From NCBI GenBank assembly GCA_028280945.1, contig JANQKV010000005.1, positions 1 through 64,000 of the forward strand: DNA of 64,000 nt, in the 5' to 3' direction. Under the pieces are notes generated by a model, which ran no database searches, was not told the origin of the DNA, and saw nothing but the letters and a program-made list of their open reading frames with translations. The stretch comes from Opitutaceae bacterium (GTDB taxonomy: Bacteria; Verrucomicrobiota; Verrucomicrobiia; Opitutales; Opitutaceae). Below, piece after piece: positions 52,549 through 60,886 of the stretch (positions are counted from its first letter, which is position 1; every line of letters begins with the position of its first letter). A program made the position numbers and the translations under genes.

Positions 52549-53085
52549 TCGCGGACTACCGTAGTTCTCGAGCAGTTCGAGTTCAAACAGCAGCGTGGTC
52601 TTTTCCGGGATTTTGCCCTGCACTCCACGTTCTCCGTAGGCGAGCCAATACGGCACCGCCAACGAGCGTTTCTCGCCGATGTTCATGTCGAGCACGGCTT
52701 GGTCCATGCCGGGGATGACCTGGGCCTTGCCGACTTCAAATTTGAAGCTTTCGCCCTTGGAGTAGCTGTCGTCGAGGTAGGTGCCGTCCATGAAGGTGCC
52801 GCGGTAGTGGATCGCGACCACTTCGCCGCGCCGGGGTTTGGTCCCTTCCTCGCCCGGACGATTGATCACGTAGCGCAAGCCGGTCTGGGTGATCTGGGCG
52901 CCGGGATAGATTCGGGCGATCTCCGCTTCCTGTTCAGGGGGAAGAACCATCATGTTCATCGCCTCGCGCATGGCGCTGTTGATGGGCGCCCCCGGATTTT
53001 CCCGGGCGAATTTGCCCGACCGGGTGGTGATCGCGATCGCGAGTAGAATGAGTCCAAAAATGGCAGGAACGATGAGCGTGCGCAT
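52543..53085 (-). CDS. Membrane-anchored FKBP-type peptidyl-prolyl isomerase
   Basis: A 180-residue protein from ATG 53085 (ATG 53097 also possible). One N-terminal helix (LIVPAIFGLILLAIAITT) is followed by a linker and one FKBP domain: VVAIHYRGTFMDGTYLDDSY, GKAQVIPGMDQAVLDMNIGE, KRSLAVPYWLAYGERG and TTLLFELELL. It catalyses proline isomerisation in periplasmic protein folding. No operon partner. Confidence 0.9.
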   Translation of the reverse strand: MRTLIVPAIFGLILLAIAITTRSGKFARENPGAPINSAMREAMNMMVLPPEQEAEIARIYPGAQITQTGLRYVINRPGEEGTKPRRGEVVAIHYRGTFMDGTYLDDSYSKGESFKFEVGKAQVIPGMDQAVLDMNIGEKRSLAVPYWLAYGERGVQGKIPEKTTLLFELELLENYGSPRS

Positions 53086-53235
53086 GGCAACGAACATGTT
53101 GCGACAGCCCGAATGGAAAATCAAATCACCATCTCAGCTGATCGAACGTAAATGGTCGTTAGTGTAAAACAACTAGACGACAGTGTCTCTTATCGGCACT
53201 AGTCCATTTACTGCTTACTTATGCCTAAACCTAAA

Positions 53236-53643
53236 TTAGGTGCTGATTGACATATATTTCGATTGCCCCTGTTTTGCGTTCAGTAATGTAGCCATGCCGA
53301 CTGAAGCAATTGTTATTATTATAATAGCATCTCCCGTAGAGAAATACTCATCGCCCTGAGCTTTATAGGCAAAGAGCCAAAAAAACACGAACGAAGCGAG
53401 CGTTTGTAGTTTCACGAGTCTGATTTGTCTCAATACTATAGGAACTATTTCCAGAAAGGCAAAACAGGCCCAAGAAAGCAACCACCACCAACCTTTAGTC
53501 GAGGTTTCGCTGTCACACCAAGCAAGCTTCCATTCGCCACTCAAATCGAGATAAAAAGACGATCCAAGAAAAACTTGGAGTGAAACTAACAGATTTAGTA
53601 AGACAAGTATTGTCCAGTATGACCTTATGAGAAGGTCTTTCAT
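53236..53643 (-). CDS. Small polytopic membrane protein of unknown function, low-GC islet
   Basis: A 135-residue protein with four predicted helices: TILVLLNLLVSLQVFLGS, WWLLSWACFAFLEIVPIVL, LQTLASFVFFWLFAYKAQ and AIIIITIASVGMATLLNA. I recognise no family. A short loop (SGEWKLAWCDSETSTKGW) separates the first two helices. The DNA is AT-rich compared with flanking genes. It lies 31 bp after the secreted protein gene on the same strand and may be co-transcribed with it. Confidence 0.55.
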   Translation of the reverse strand: MKDLLIRSYWTILVLLNLLVSLQVFLGSSFYLDLSGEWKLAWCDSETSTKGWWWLLSWACFAFLEIVPIVLRQIRLVKLQTLASFVFFWLFAYKAQGDEYFSTGDAIIIITIASVGMATLLNAKQGQSKYMSIST

Positions 53644-53674
53644 CGATGCATGCCTGTCCCCAGAAAAAACCAGC

Positions 53675-54328
53675 CTAACCTATTAGGCTAGGCTGGAAAG
53701 GAAGACTATTTATCGTATTGATTATCTTGCCCCCCCCACCTATGGGAACAAAATACCACACGGTTTGTGTTCCTGCATGAAGAGTATAAGTTACACCGTC
53801 CCAACTCGATGTTGTGTATGGAACGTCGAAGTTCACCCAACGGCCAGCGGAACCATTGTGATTGCCAAACGTAATGTTAGGAGAAAATCCACCTGGAATT
53901 GAGAGGTTCTTGAGAACCGTTGAGGCTGGAGCACCTGTATTATAATAAGAAACATGTCCTCCCGCTCCAGTTACATATTCGACTCGTAAATGGATCATGC
54001 CGTCGACAAAAACATAACTATAGCTTATTGAAAGACCGAGCTGAACTCCACCGAGTGATGCGCTGGCTCCAATGGAACCACTCGCATTGGTGCCCGAGAC
54101 TTGCCCGTTTATGTTATCCCAGCCTATCAGCACGCTTTCCCCCAAAGCAGCATCAAGCGCCGCAATGATTCCTGATGAGTTAGGACCGTTTGGATTGTGG
54201 CCGCTGTAAGACCATAAGTGATTAGACTGTGCTATAATTGAACCAGGCCTAAAGGTAACTCCAGTTTCTGTTTGTCCATATGCTATGGAGCAGATTGTTA
54301 TTATTGCTGCCAGTATTGCTGTCTTTAT
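53675..54328 (-). CDS. Glycine/serine-rich secreted protein of unknown function, non-standard start
   Basis: The frame is open from 54331 (after a TAG) to 53675 and reads like an exported protein: K-T-A-I-L-A-A-I-I-T-I-C-S-I-A-Y-G before a likely cleavage site. No ATG, GTG or TTG occurs before this signal; the first usual start is TTG at 54145, which would lose it. ATA 54328 directly precedes the lysine and is my choice, with low certainty. The mature part is rich in Gly, Ser and Asn (GQVSGTNASGSIGASASLGG, GGAGGHVSYYN-type segments) and in beta strands. No family recognised. It may be a damaged gene. Confidence 0.45.
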   Translation of the reverse strand: MKTAILAAIITICSIAYGQTETGVTFRPGSIIAQSNHLWSYSGHNPNGPNSSGIIAALDAALGESVLIGWDNINGQVSGTNASGSIGASASLGGVQLGLSISYSYVFVDGMIHLRVEYVTGAGGHVSYYNTGAPASTVLKNLSIPGGFSPNITFGNHNGSAGRWVNFDVPYTTSSWDGVTYTLHAGTQTVWYFVPIGGGGKIINTINSLPFQPSLIG

Positions 54329-54359
54329 TATCTATATGTATGTATTGGTTGTTTTGCGT

Positions 54360-55172
54360 TTACGGGCCAGTTGAATTTGTGTCATCCAAGGTATCTGGTT
54401 GTCTTGCGCTACGAAAAATTTCTGAGAAGAAAAAAGCGTCGGTCGTTGCCTGGCTGATATGGTGAGTGCTATAGCTCCATACTATAGAGTCGGGCTCAGC
54501 ACCTAAAAGAAGTCCCTTTCGGTATTGAAGGTTTCCGCTGTCGTCGAAATTAATCTCGTAGATCGTTTCGTATTTCGACCTAGACCCGCCATTATGATCT
54601 ATAAATTCTGAAAATGCGTTGAGTTGTGCGGTGGATAGTGCGGTTCCGTATATACTGGAGATCGAATCTAAGAAATCGCTCAATCTTTGTTCGGAATAAT
54701 AGGGTTTTGTAACCACGCCGATTTTCCCATCGGCGATTTGTTCGATGATAGATGCATCCAGTCTGAGAGCTTCCTCTTGAATCAGATATTCTGTTATCTC
54801 AGTCTCGACCTGCTCTAGTTGGCTTGCCGTTGACGCTTGATAGTGCTCTAAGAAGGCAATGAACGCATCAATTTTACTAGATAAATATTCACTCGTTTTA
54901 TCTATATTCTCACTATTGAGTGTAATTGCGTGATTTGCATTTTTATCCGCTTTGGGCTGTATTCCTCCGTGTCGATCATTCGTTGACTCGACTTCAGAGG
55001 CTTTGGAGTCAGATTCTATAACGGTATTGTTGATTTCTGGTTCGGAGAGCAGTTTTTTATCATTGATGGGAATCGAGTTCATCGAGATTAATACTGCCAG
55101 TAGAAATATTGCCGCTATTATCATAACGGCTGGTATGTAGACTCGAGTTATCCTGTTGCTAAAACTACTCAA
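54360..55172 (-). CDS. Single-pass membrane protein with coiled-coil ectodomain, unknown function
   Basis: A 270-residue protein: one N-terminal helix (VMIIAAIFLLAVLISM, about 17-32), a Ser/Asn/Lys-rich linker and a helical region (SSKIDAFIAFLEHYQAST, LEQVETEITEYLIQEEALRL), then a mixed C-terminal part with IYEINFDDSGNLQYRKGLLL. No family recognised. The start is TTG 55172 without a clear ribosome site; the frame is open 21 codons further up, where residues W-N-P-W-G-K appear but no ATG. AT-rich like its two downstream neighbours, 31 bp away. Confidence 0.5.
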   Translation of the reverse strand: MSSFSNRITRVYIPAVMIIAAIFLLAVLISMNSIPINDKKLLSEPEINNTVIESDSKASEVESTNDRHGGIQPKADKNANHAITLNSENIDKTSEYLSSKIDAFIAFLEHYQASTASQLEQVETEITEYLIQEEALRLDASIIEQIADGKIGVVTKPYYSEQRLSDFLDSISSIYGTALSTAQLNAFSEFIDHNGGSRSKYETIYEINFDDSGNLQYRKGLLLGAEPDSIVWSYSTHHISQATTDAFFFSEIFRSARQPDTLDDTNSTGP

Positions 55173-55403
55173 TTGATCAGGGGCGTTGTTGCGATTTAGG
55201 TGCTTGCCCCACGGATTCCAACCAGATTCTTGTGGCTAAGAGGTCTCCTTACAGTTTTGCCAATGAAACGGTGGAGGCTTTAGTAAACTTGCCTATAGTC
55301 ATGGTAATCGAAACGTGGAGGCCAGCTACTTACCGGTAGATTACCTAGAGCAAATTTTCTGGAGTCAATGGTGAAACCGGCTGAACTGGATGGCTTGTTC
55401 GCA

Positions 55404-56324
55404 ATGACTACACTGAATCTGCTCGCGCCCATTTTTTTGGTTATCGCTTTGGGGGCGGCGCTGCACAAAGGCGGACTCTTTTCCCGGGAACTGATCGGCG
55501 GCGTGAATCGCCTGCTCTATTGGGTGGGTATCCCGGTGGCGGTGTTCAATGCCATGATCCGGGCTGACCTGACCGGGGCCGGGGTGGGACCGCTGCTGCT
55601 GGCGATGACGGGAGCGACCATTTTCAGCGCGCTCTTGAGCTGGTTTTATGCCCCGGTCATGGGGATATCACAGCGCAGCCGCGGCACTTACGCCCAGGCG
55701 TCCTTTCGCGGTAATCTCTCGTTTGTCGCCCTGCCATTGCTGCTTACGGTTCCGGGTATCCCCTTGGGCACGGCGATGTTGGCGTTTGCCCCGATGGTGA
55801 TTTTGCACAACGCGCTGACCGTCGTGCTGCTGGCCCTCAGTCAGGACGGCGGGGGCGAGCGCAAGGCGGGCTTTCAGGCCATTGTCGAAATTGGGCGAAA
55901 CCCCATCATCATCGCGGCGGCGGCCGGACTCGTTTGGGGGAACCTGGGTGTCACCATGCCGGTCGCGCTGGAGCGCACGCTGGGAGCTCTGGCGCAAATG
56001 ACGCTGCCCTTGGCAATGCTCTGCATCGGGGCCACGCTGGTCAGTGTTCCGCTGCGGGGAAATCGAATCCATGCCCTGGTCGCCGCCGGCCATAAGGTGG
56101 CTTTGTCGCCACTTATTGGATACGCGGTGGGCCGCCTCCTGGGGCTGGGCGAGGATGGCATGTTGATTTTGCTGATATGCCTCGCCTGTCCCACGGCCGC
56201 AGTCTCGTTTACGATGGCAAAGCAAATGGGGGGCGACGAGGGACTGGCCGCCTCCGCGGTGGTCTACAGCGCGCTCGGCAGCATGGTTTCCCTGAGTGTG
56301 GTGATTGCGATGTGGCTGGCCTGA
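55404..56324 (+). CDS. AEC-family transporter (auxin efflux carrier superfamily)
   Basis: A 306-residue protein from ATG 55404 with about ten helices: LLAPIFLVIALGAALHKGG, LIGGVNRLLYWVGIPVAVFNAM, and the conserved ASFRGNLSFVALPLLL and LAQMTLPLAMLCIGATLVSV. The C-terminal part has CLACPTAAVSFTMAKQMGGD, typical of bacterial AEC permeases that move organic acids such as malate. The substrate is not evident. An ATG 12 codons upstream is possible. Confidence 0.85.
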   Translation: MTTLNLLAPIFLVIALGAALHKGGLFSRELIGGVNRLLYWVGIPVAVFNAMIRADLTGAGVGPLLLAMTGATIFSALLSWFYAPVMGISQRSRGTYAQASFRGNLSFVALPLLLTVPGIPLGTAMLAFAPMVILHNALTVVLLALSQDGGGERKAGFQAIVEIGRNPIIIAAAAGLVWGNLGVTMPVALERTLGALAQMTLPLAMLCIGATLVSVPLRGNRIHALVAAGHKVALSPLIGYAVGRLLGLGEDGMLILLICLACPTAAVSFTMAKQMGGDEGLAASAVVYSALGSMVSLSVVIAMWLA

Positions 56325-56325
56325 C

Positions 56326-59300
56326 TCAGGGGATCACGATGGGCGTGCCGACGCGAAGAAGATTGGGGTTGGGAATCTCTTCGCGATTGGCGTTGAGGAT
56401 ATCCGGCCAGCGGTTGCCGTCACCGTAGTATTCCTGTGCGATGCGCGAGAGGGTTTCGCCGGGCATGATGGTGTGGCGCCGGGGGCCAGGGCGGGTTGTG
56501 CTGGTTTCAGCGGGGGCGTCAGCGAGGGTTACGGTCGCGGCGGGAGGCGATGCCGGTTGGCGAGCCGCATTGGCCGGAGGCGGGAGGAATCGCACGCTCG
56601 GACCGGCGGAGGTTGGGCGCTGCGGCACGGCGCGTCCGGATCGAGCCGACGGGGCGCTTTGGCTGATGGCGAGGCGGGTGCGGAGGTTGACAAGTTCCTG
56701 CGAAAGCGCCGCCGATTGTTCGCGGGCGAGTCTGGCTTCCTCGCGCAGGGATGCGTTTTGTGCCGTGAGGTCGGCGGCCGGTTGGACGGTTGCGTTCAGT
56801 TGCGTCCGCAGGCCCGCCAGCTCGGTGTCCTGTTCGTCTAGGGCCACCCGGACCTGCGTCAACTCGGCCTCCAGTTCGGAAGTCGAGTCGGTTTGGCTTG
56901 CGATGAGGCCTTCGGCGTCAAGCGCCCGCTGCTCGCTGGCGTCGGCATCCGCCTGCAGCTCGGTCATGGCGATCTGCAGGCCGGCGAGTTCGTCGCGCAG
57001 CGTCAAGAGCGTGGCATCGGAGGCATCGGCGCGGGAGGTGGCTTCTTCAAATTGCGCGCGAAGCCGTTCCATCTCGCGCTCTTGGGCGGCGAATGCGCGC
57101 AGGCTCGCATCGAGTCGCGCCTGAATCTCGCTGTCGGGCGTAGCGGTTGCATCAGTAGCCGTGGCAGACAGTGCCGCGGCGAGTTCGGACTCGGCATTGC
57201 CGAGTTGGTCGGTGAGTTCGGCGTTTTCGGAACGCAAGGCGGTGAGTTGAGTGGCAAAGCTGTCAGCCTGAGCTGCCTGGTCATGCAGGGTCGCCAAGTC
57301 AGTCGTTAGGCGGGTGATCTCATCGCGAGCTGCGATGAGCTCGGAGTCGTCCACTTGAACCGAAGCAGCCGCGGCGGAAAGGGCGGCGGCGAGTTCGGTT
57401 TCAGCATTGCCGAGTTGGTCGGTGAGTTCGACGTTTTCGGAACGCAGGGCGGCAAGTTGGGCGGCGAGGCCATCACGTTCGGTGGCCAGGTCGCCAACTT
57501 GGGCCACTTGATCGCGCAGGGTGGTGAGGTCAGTGGTAAGGCGATCGATTTCCGACCGGGCGGCGACAAGGGCGGAGTCGTCCTCCCGGGCGGAGGCCGC
57601 AGCAGAAAGCGCAGCAGCGAGTTCGGCTTCGGCACTGCCGAGTTGATCGGTGAGTTCGACGTTTTGAGAACGCAGTTCGGTGAGTTGAGCGGCAAGACCG
57701 TTACGTTCCACGGCAAGGTCGCCAACCTGGGCTGCCTGGTCGCGCAAAGCAGCCATGTCGGAGGTGAGGCGGGCGATCTCATCGCGGGCAGCGACAAGTT
57801 CGTTGTCATTGATTTCGGCGGAACTGGCCGCAGTGGCGAGGGCGGTGGCAAGCTCGCTTTCCGCTTGGGCGAGTTGGTCGGCGAGTTCGTTGTTTTGGTT
57901 GCGCATTGATTCGATGCGGGCGGAGAGCACGTCGCGATCGGATTCCAAGGCAGTGTATTGGCCGCGAAGGCTGGCGAGAACGGACGCACTGGCGTCGGCG
58001 CCCTCTGCTGCGGCTTCGAGTTCCGTGATGACCGTGGCCGCGCGGTCGAGTTGGTTTTGTTGGTCGTTGCGGATGCTGCGCAGGGTCACGACCTCTTGTT
58101 CGGTTTCGGTGAGCATTGCCCGGAACGAGTCCCGTTCGCTGCGCAAATCGGCCATGAGGGCGTCAAAACGGGTGATTTCCGACCGGGCTTGATCCAATTG
58201 ACCGGCGAGGTTGGAGACTTCGTTGGCCAGAGATTCGTCTGCTTCGGATTGGGCATCGCGCAGCTGGGCGAGTTCGGCGCGCGAGGTCGCCAGATCGCCG
58301 GCAAGTTCATTGACCTGTGCTTCGGCGCCCAGCAGTTCATTGGCCAGCTGGTCACGCTCCGCCAGTGCGCCGGCAAGCTGGGCGTCGAGCTCGATGACGC
58401 GTTCGGCGGCGGCGGCTCCGGTGGCGAGCTGCTGTTCGATCTCGGTCGATTCGTCCCAGGCGGCGGCGACCTCGGTGGAGAGCTCCTCGATGCGTTGCCT
58501 GGCAAAATCCAGTTCCACGGTGAGGTCGGCTTCGGTCTCGTAGGCGGCCTGCAGGTCGACAATCGCGGTGGCCAGTTGTTGGCGAACGGATTGGAGCTCG
58601 CCGGAGTCGGAATCCCGTGCGGCGGTTTGGGCGGAAATGATTTCCTGCAGTTCGGAATTTTCGCGCTGCACGGCGGCGAGATCAGCCAACCGGGCGGTGG
58701 TCGTGGCGAGCCGTGATTCAGCCGAGGTGGCATGGGCTTCAGCGGCCGCCAAGGCATCGGCGATCGATATGAGCTCGACGTCCTTCGCGTCCAGTTGGTC
58801 GCGAAGGGCACTGAGCTGGTTGTTGAGGTCGAGTTGCGCGGAGGCCTGGGCCTCGAGCTGGCTCTCCAGATTGGCGCCACGGTCTTGAGCGGCGGCAAGT
58901 TCGGCCAGCAGGTCCGTGATGCGGGCGTTGGCCGTTTTAATGTCCACGGAAGTAGCGGTAGTTGCCTGCAACTGTTCGCGCAGTTGGCCGATTTCAGCAT
59001 CGAGTCGGGCAGTTTGATCCTGCTCCGCGACGAGCTGTTCGGTGATGCGGGCGAGTTCACCTTCGTTTTGGGCTTGGGTCGCACGCAGGGTGGCGAGTTC
59101 GTTGGCGGCGACCTGGGCTTCGGCGACCAGCTGGTCGCGTTCTTGTTGCAGGGCGATCTCTGTTGGCGAGGGTCCGCTGCTGCGTAGTTGGGCAATCTCA
59201 GCCTCGAGGGCGAGTTTCTCGTCGTCCCGGTTGGCGAGGGCGGTTTCGGCGATGGCGAGGCTTTTGCGCAGCTCGGCGGTGGAGCTGGAAGCGTTGCTGG

Positions 59301-59757
59301 CGTTGGCTTGGAGTTGAGCGATTTGCGTCCGGGCTTGGTCAAGTTCGGCCTGGAGTTGAGTCAGTTGCGCGCGGTTGTTTTCCAGCGGAGCGCGCGAAAT
59401 CGGAGCCGGAGTGCTCACAGTGACAGTGCGGGCAGGTTCAACCGGCTGCCCGAGTCGTCGGTTGGCTTCGGCCAGCTGTTCGGTGGTGAGGCGCTCGGCC
59501 ACCAGGGTGAGTTGGCGGCCCCGGGCACCGTTGCTGGCGGCGCGGCTGAGCCAAACGTAAGCCTCGATGATGTCGTAGGCCGCTTCCGACTCGTCGGCGT
59601 AGATCAGGCCCAGATTGTATTGGGCGATGGCGTTGCCGTCTTCGGCTTTGGTCCGGAGTGAGGAAAGATCGGTGGACGACGTTTGCGCGGTGAGCAGGAT
59701 GGCGGTGAGAGCGAGCAGAGAGACACCGATTGCGACACGGAAAAGACGGACGTTCAT
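56326..59757 (-). CDS. Very long coiled-coil envelope protein with Sel1-like N-terminus and C-terminal LysM
   Basis: A 1143-residue protein from ATG 59757 with a signal peptide (LFRVAIGVSLLALTAILLTA). A Sel1/TPR-like segment follows (AIAQYNLGLIYADESEAAYD, EAYVWLSRAASNGARG). About 900 residues are heptad-rich Ala/Glu/Gln/Leu coiled-coil. Near the end of the coil lie three to four tandem repeats of about 76 residues (core VELTDQLG-x-AE-x-ELAAALS). An arginine/proline-rich linker leads to a C-terminal LysM (HTIMPGETLSRIAQEYYGDG, PNPNLLRVGTPIVIP), which should bind peptidoglycan. Role is likely structural, spanning or spacing the envelope. Convergent with the AEC gene (1 bp gap). Confidence 0.85.
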   Translation of the reverse strand: MNVRLFRVAIGVSLLALTAILLTAQTSSTDLSSLRTKAEDGNAIAQYNLGLIYADESEAAYDIIEAYVWLSRAASNGARGRQLTLVAERLTTEQLAEANRRLGQPVEPARTVTVSTPAPISRAPLENNRAQLTQLQAELDQARTQIAQLQANASNASSSTAELRKSLAIAETALANRDDEKLALEAEIAQLRSSGPSPTEIALQQERDQLVAEAQVAANELATLRATQAQNEGELARITEQLVAEQDQTARLDAEIGQLREQLQATTATSVDIKTANARITDLLAELAAAQDRGANLESQLEAQASAQLDLNNQLSALRDQLDAKDVELISIADALAAAEAHATSAESRLATTTARLADLAAVQRENSELQEIISAQTAARDSDSGELQSVRQQLATAIVDLQAAYETEADLTVELDFARQRIEELSTEVAAAWDESTEIEQQLATGAAAAERVIELDAQLAGALAERDQLANELLGAEAQVNELAGDLATSRAELAQLRDAQSEADESLANEVSNLAGQLDQARSEITRFDALMADLRSERDSFRAMLTETEQEVVTLRSIRNDQQNQLDRAATVITELEAAAEGADASASVLASLRGQYTALESDRDVLSARIESMRNQNNELADQLAQAESELATALATAASSAEINDNELVAARDEIARLTSDMAALRDQAAQVGDLAVERNGLAAQLTELRSQNVELTDQLGSAEAELAAALSAAASAREDDSALVAARSEIDRLTTDLTTLRDQVAQVGDLATERDGLAAQLAALRSENVELTDQLGNAETELAAALSAAAASVQVDDSELIAARDEITRLTTDLATLHDQAAQADSFATQLTALRSENAELTDQLGNAESELAAALSATATDATATPDSEIQARLDASLRAFAAQEREMERLRAQFEEATSRADASDATLLTLRDELAGLQIAMTELQADADASEQRALDAEGLIASQTDSTSELEAELTQVRVALDEQDTELAGLRTQLNATVQPAADLTAQNASLREEARLAREQSAALSQELVNLRTRLAISQSAPSARSGRAVPQRPTSAGPSVRFLPPPANAARQPASPPAATVTLADAPAETSTTRPGPRRHTIMPGETLSRIAQEYYGDGNRWPDILNANREEIPNPNLLRVGTPIVIP
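57165..57870 (-). repeat. Tandem repeats inside the coiled-coil gene
   Basis: Three clear units and one degenerate unit of about 228-231 bp. Each encodes AARDEI-x-RLT-x-D...LRDQ-x-AQ, then AAQL-x-LRS-x-NVELTDQL, then ELAAALSAA. The units are similar enough in DNA to allow slippage or recombination. The last unit (nearest the LysM) is shortened by several residues. Confidence 0.75.
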
Positions 59758-59870
59758 GGGCAGGCTCAGCATGGGCAGGGTGGAGACGGTTTGCAAAGCG
59801 GGGAATTGCGCGCGGGCCGTCCGTAGCATGAAAAATTGGTCAAATTTGAATGGGTTGGCCGGAGCGGTGT

Positions 59871-60752
59871 TCAAGCCAATGCCAGCGCGATGAGGCCGAG
59901 CACCATGGTCGCAGCACAGGTGAGTCGACGCGGGTTGTCCTTTTCGCCAAAAACGCGGGCTCCCAGGTAGGCTCCGATCAGAATACTGAATTCGCGGGCG
60001 GGGGCGACGTAACTGACCGGGGTGAAACTGAGGGCGAAAAGCACAAGCACGTAAGCGAAGGGTGAGAGGGTCGCCATGATCAGCACTTCACGTCGGTGCA
60101 CGCGCCAAATCTTCTGCACTGCTTTGCGCCGGCCCCAGGCAAACGGCGCCACCAGCAGGGTCAGGCCGACATTGGTCAGGCCATCAAACAGGACCGGATT
60201 GACCTGATGGATGCCAACCGCGTTGCGGTCCCAGACCGTGTAGCTGGCGATAAAGCTTCCGGTAATCAACGCGTTGCCGAGGGCCCGGAGCCGCGGCGGG
60301 GCGTCGGGGGTCGATTGGCGCTGCCAAAGTCGTTCCCCGTTGCTCAGAAAAAAGATGCTTACAACGATGGTGATCCCGCCCGCCAGGCCGAGGGCGGTGG
60401 GACGTTCGCCGAGAAACAACACGGCGCCGATGGTGGCGAGCAGCGGAGCACTGCCGCGTACGAGGGGGTAGACGAAGGAGAAATCGCCGCTGCGGTAGGC
60501 ACGCTGCAGGTAAAGCGCGTAGCCGGTTTTCAACACGGTGCTGACGGCGATCACTCCCAGTGCGGTTCCGTCCAGTCGTGGCCCGCCTGGCCAGAGGAGC
60601 ATGGTGAGGATGATCGGCGTGTAGATCAGAGTCATGACCACACCCACCGCGAACACGAAGGGCAGACCCGACCCGGCGCGCTTCGCGGAGAGATTCCAAA
60701 TGGCGTGCAGCACGGCGGCAGTCAGCACCAAGGCGAGGGCAAGCAGGGTCAT
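59871..60752 (-). CDS. EamA/DMT-family transporter
   Basis: A 293-residue protein from ATG 60752 with ten helices in two EamA repeats. The first contains AAVLHAIWNLSAKRAGSGLPF and SFVYPLVRGSAPLLATIGAV. The second contains VNPVLFDGLTNVGLTLLVAPF and SFTPVSYVAPAREFSILIGA. Members export or import amino acids, nucleotides or other metabolites; the substrate is unknown. It is divergent from the MATE gene, with 134 bp between the starts. Confidence 0.88.
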   Translation of the reverse strand: MTLLALALVLTAAVLHAIWNLSAKRAGSGLPFVFAVGVVMTLIYTPIILTMLLWPGGPRLDGTALGVIAVSTVLKTGYALYLQRAYRSGDFSFVYPLVRGSAPLLATIGAVLFLGERPTALGLAGGITIVVSIFFLSNGERLWQRQSTPDAPPRLRALGNALITGSFIASYTVWDRNAVGIHQVNPVLFDGLTNVGLTLLVAPFAWGRRKAVQKIWRVHRREVLIMATLSPFAYVLVLFALSFTPVSYVAPAREFSILIGAYLGARVFGEKDNPRRLTCAATMVLGLIALALA

Positions 60753-60886
60753 GGCAAAGCATTTACGGCGGGTTGTAGCGGCGCTGACAAGCGGGGCCTT
60801 GTGAAAACTGCCCCACAATCCGTTGAGAGGGTGATTGCGTGGCCGCCTTTAGGAGGGAACGGTGGCCGGCTCGTCTTTCCCTTATC

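Noticed and set aside
57165..57870. Regular repeats that could suggest a CRISPR array
   Set aside because: The units are about 230 bp, keep an open coiled-coil frame and have no unique spacers.
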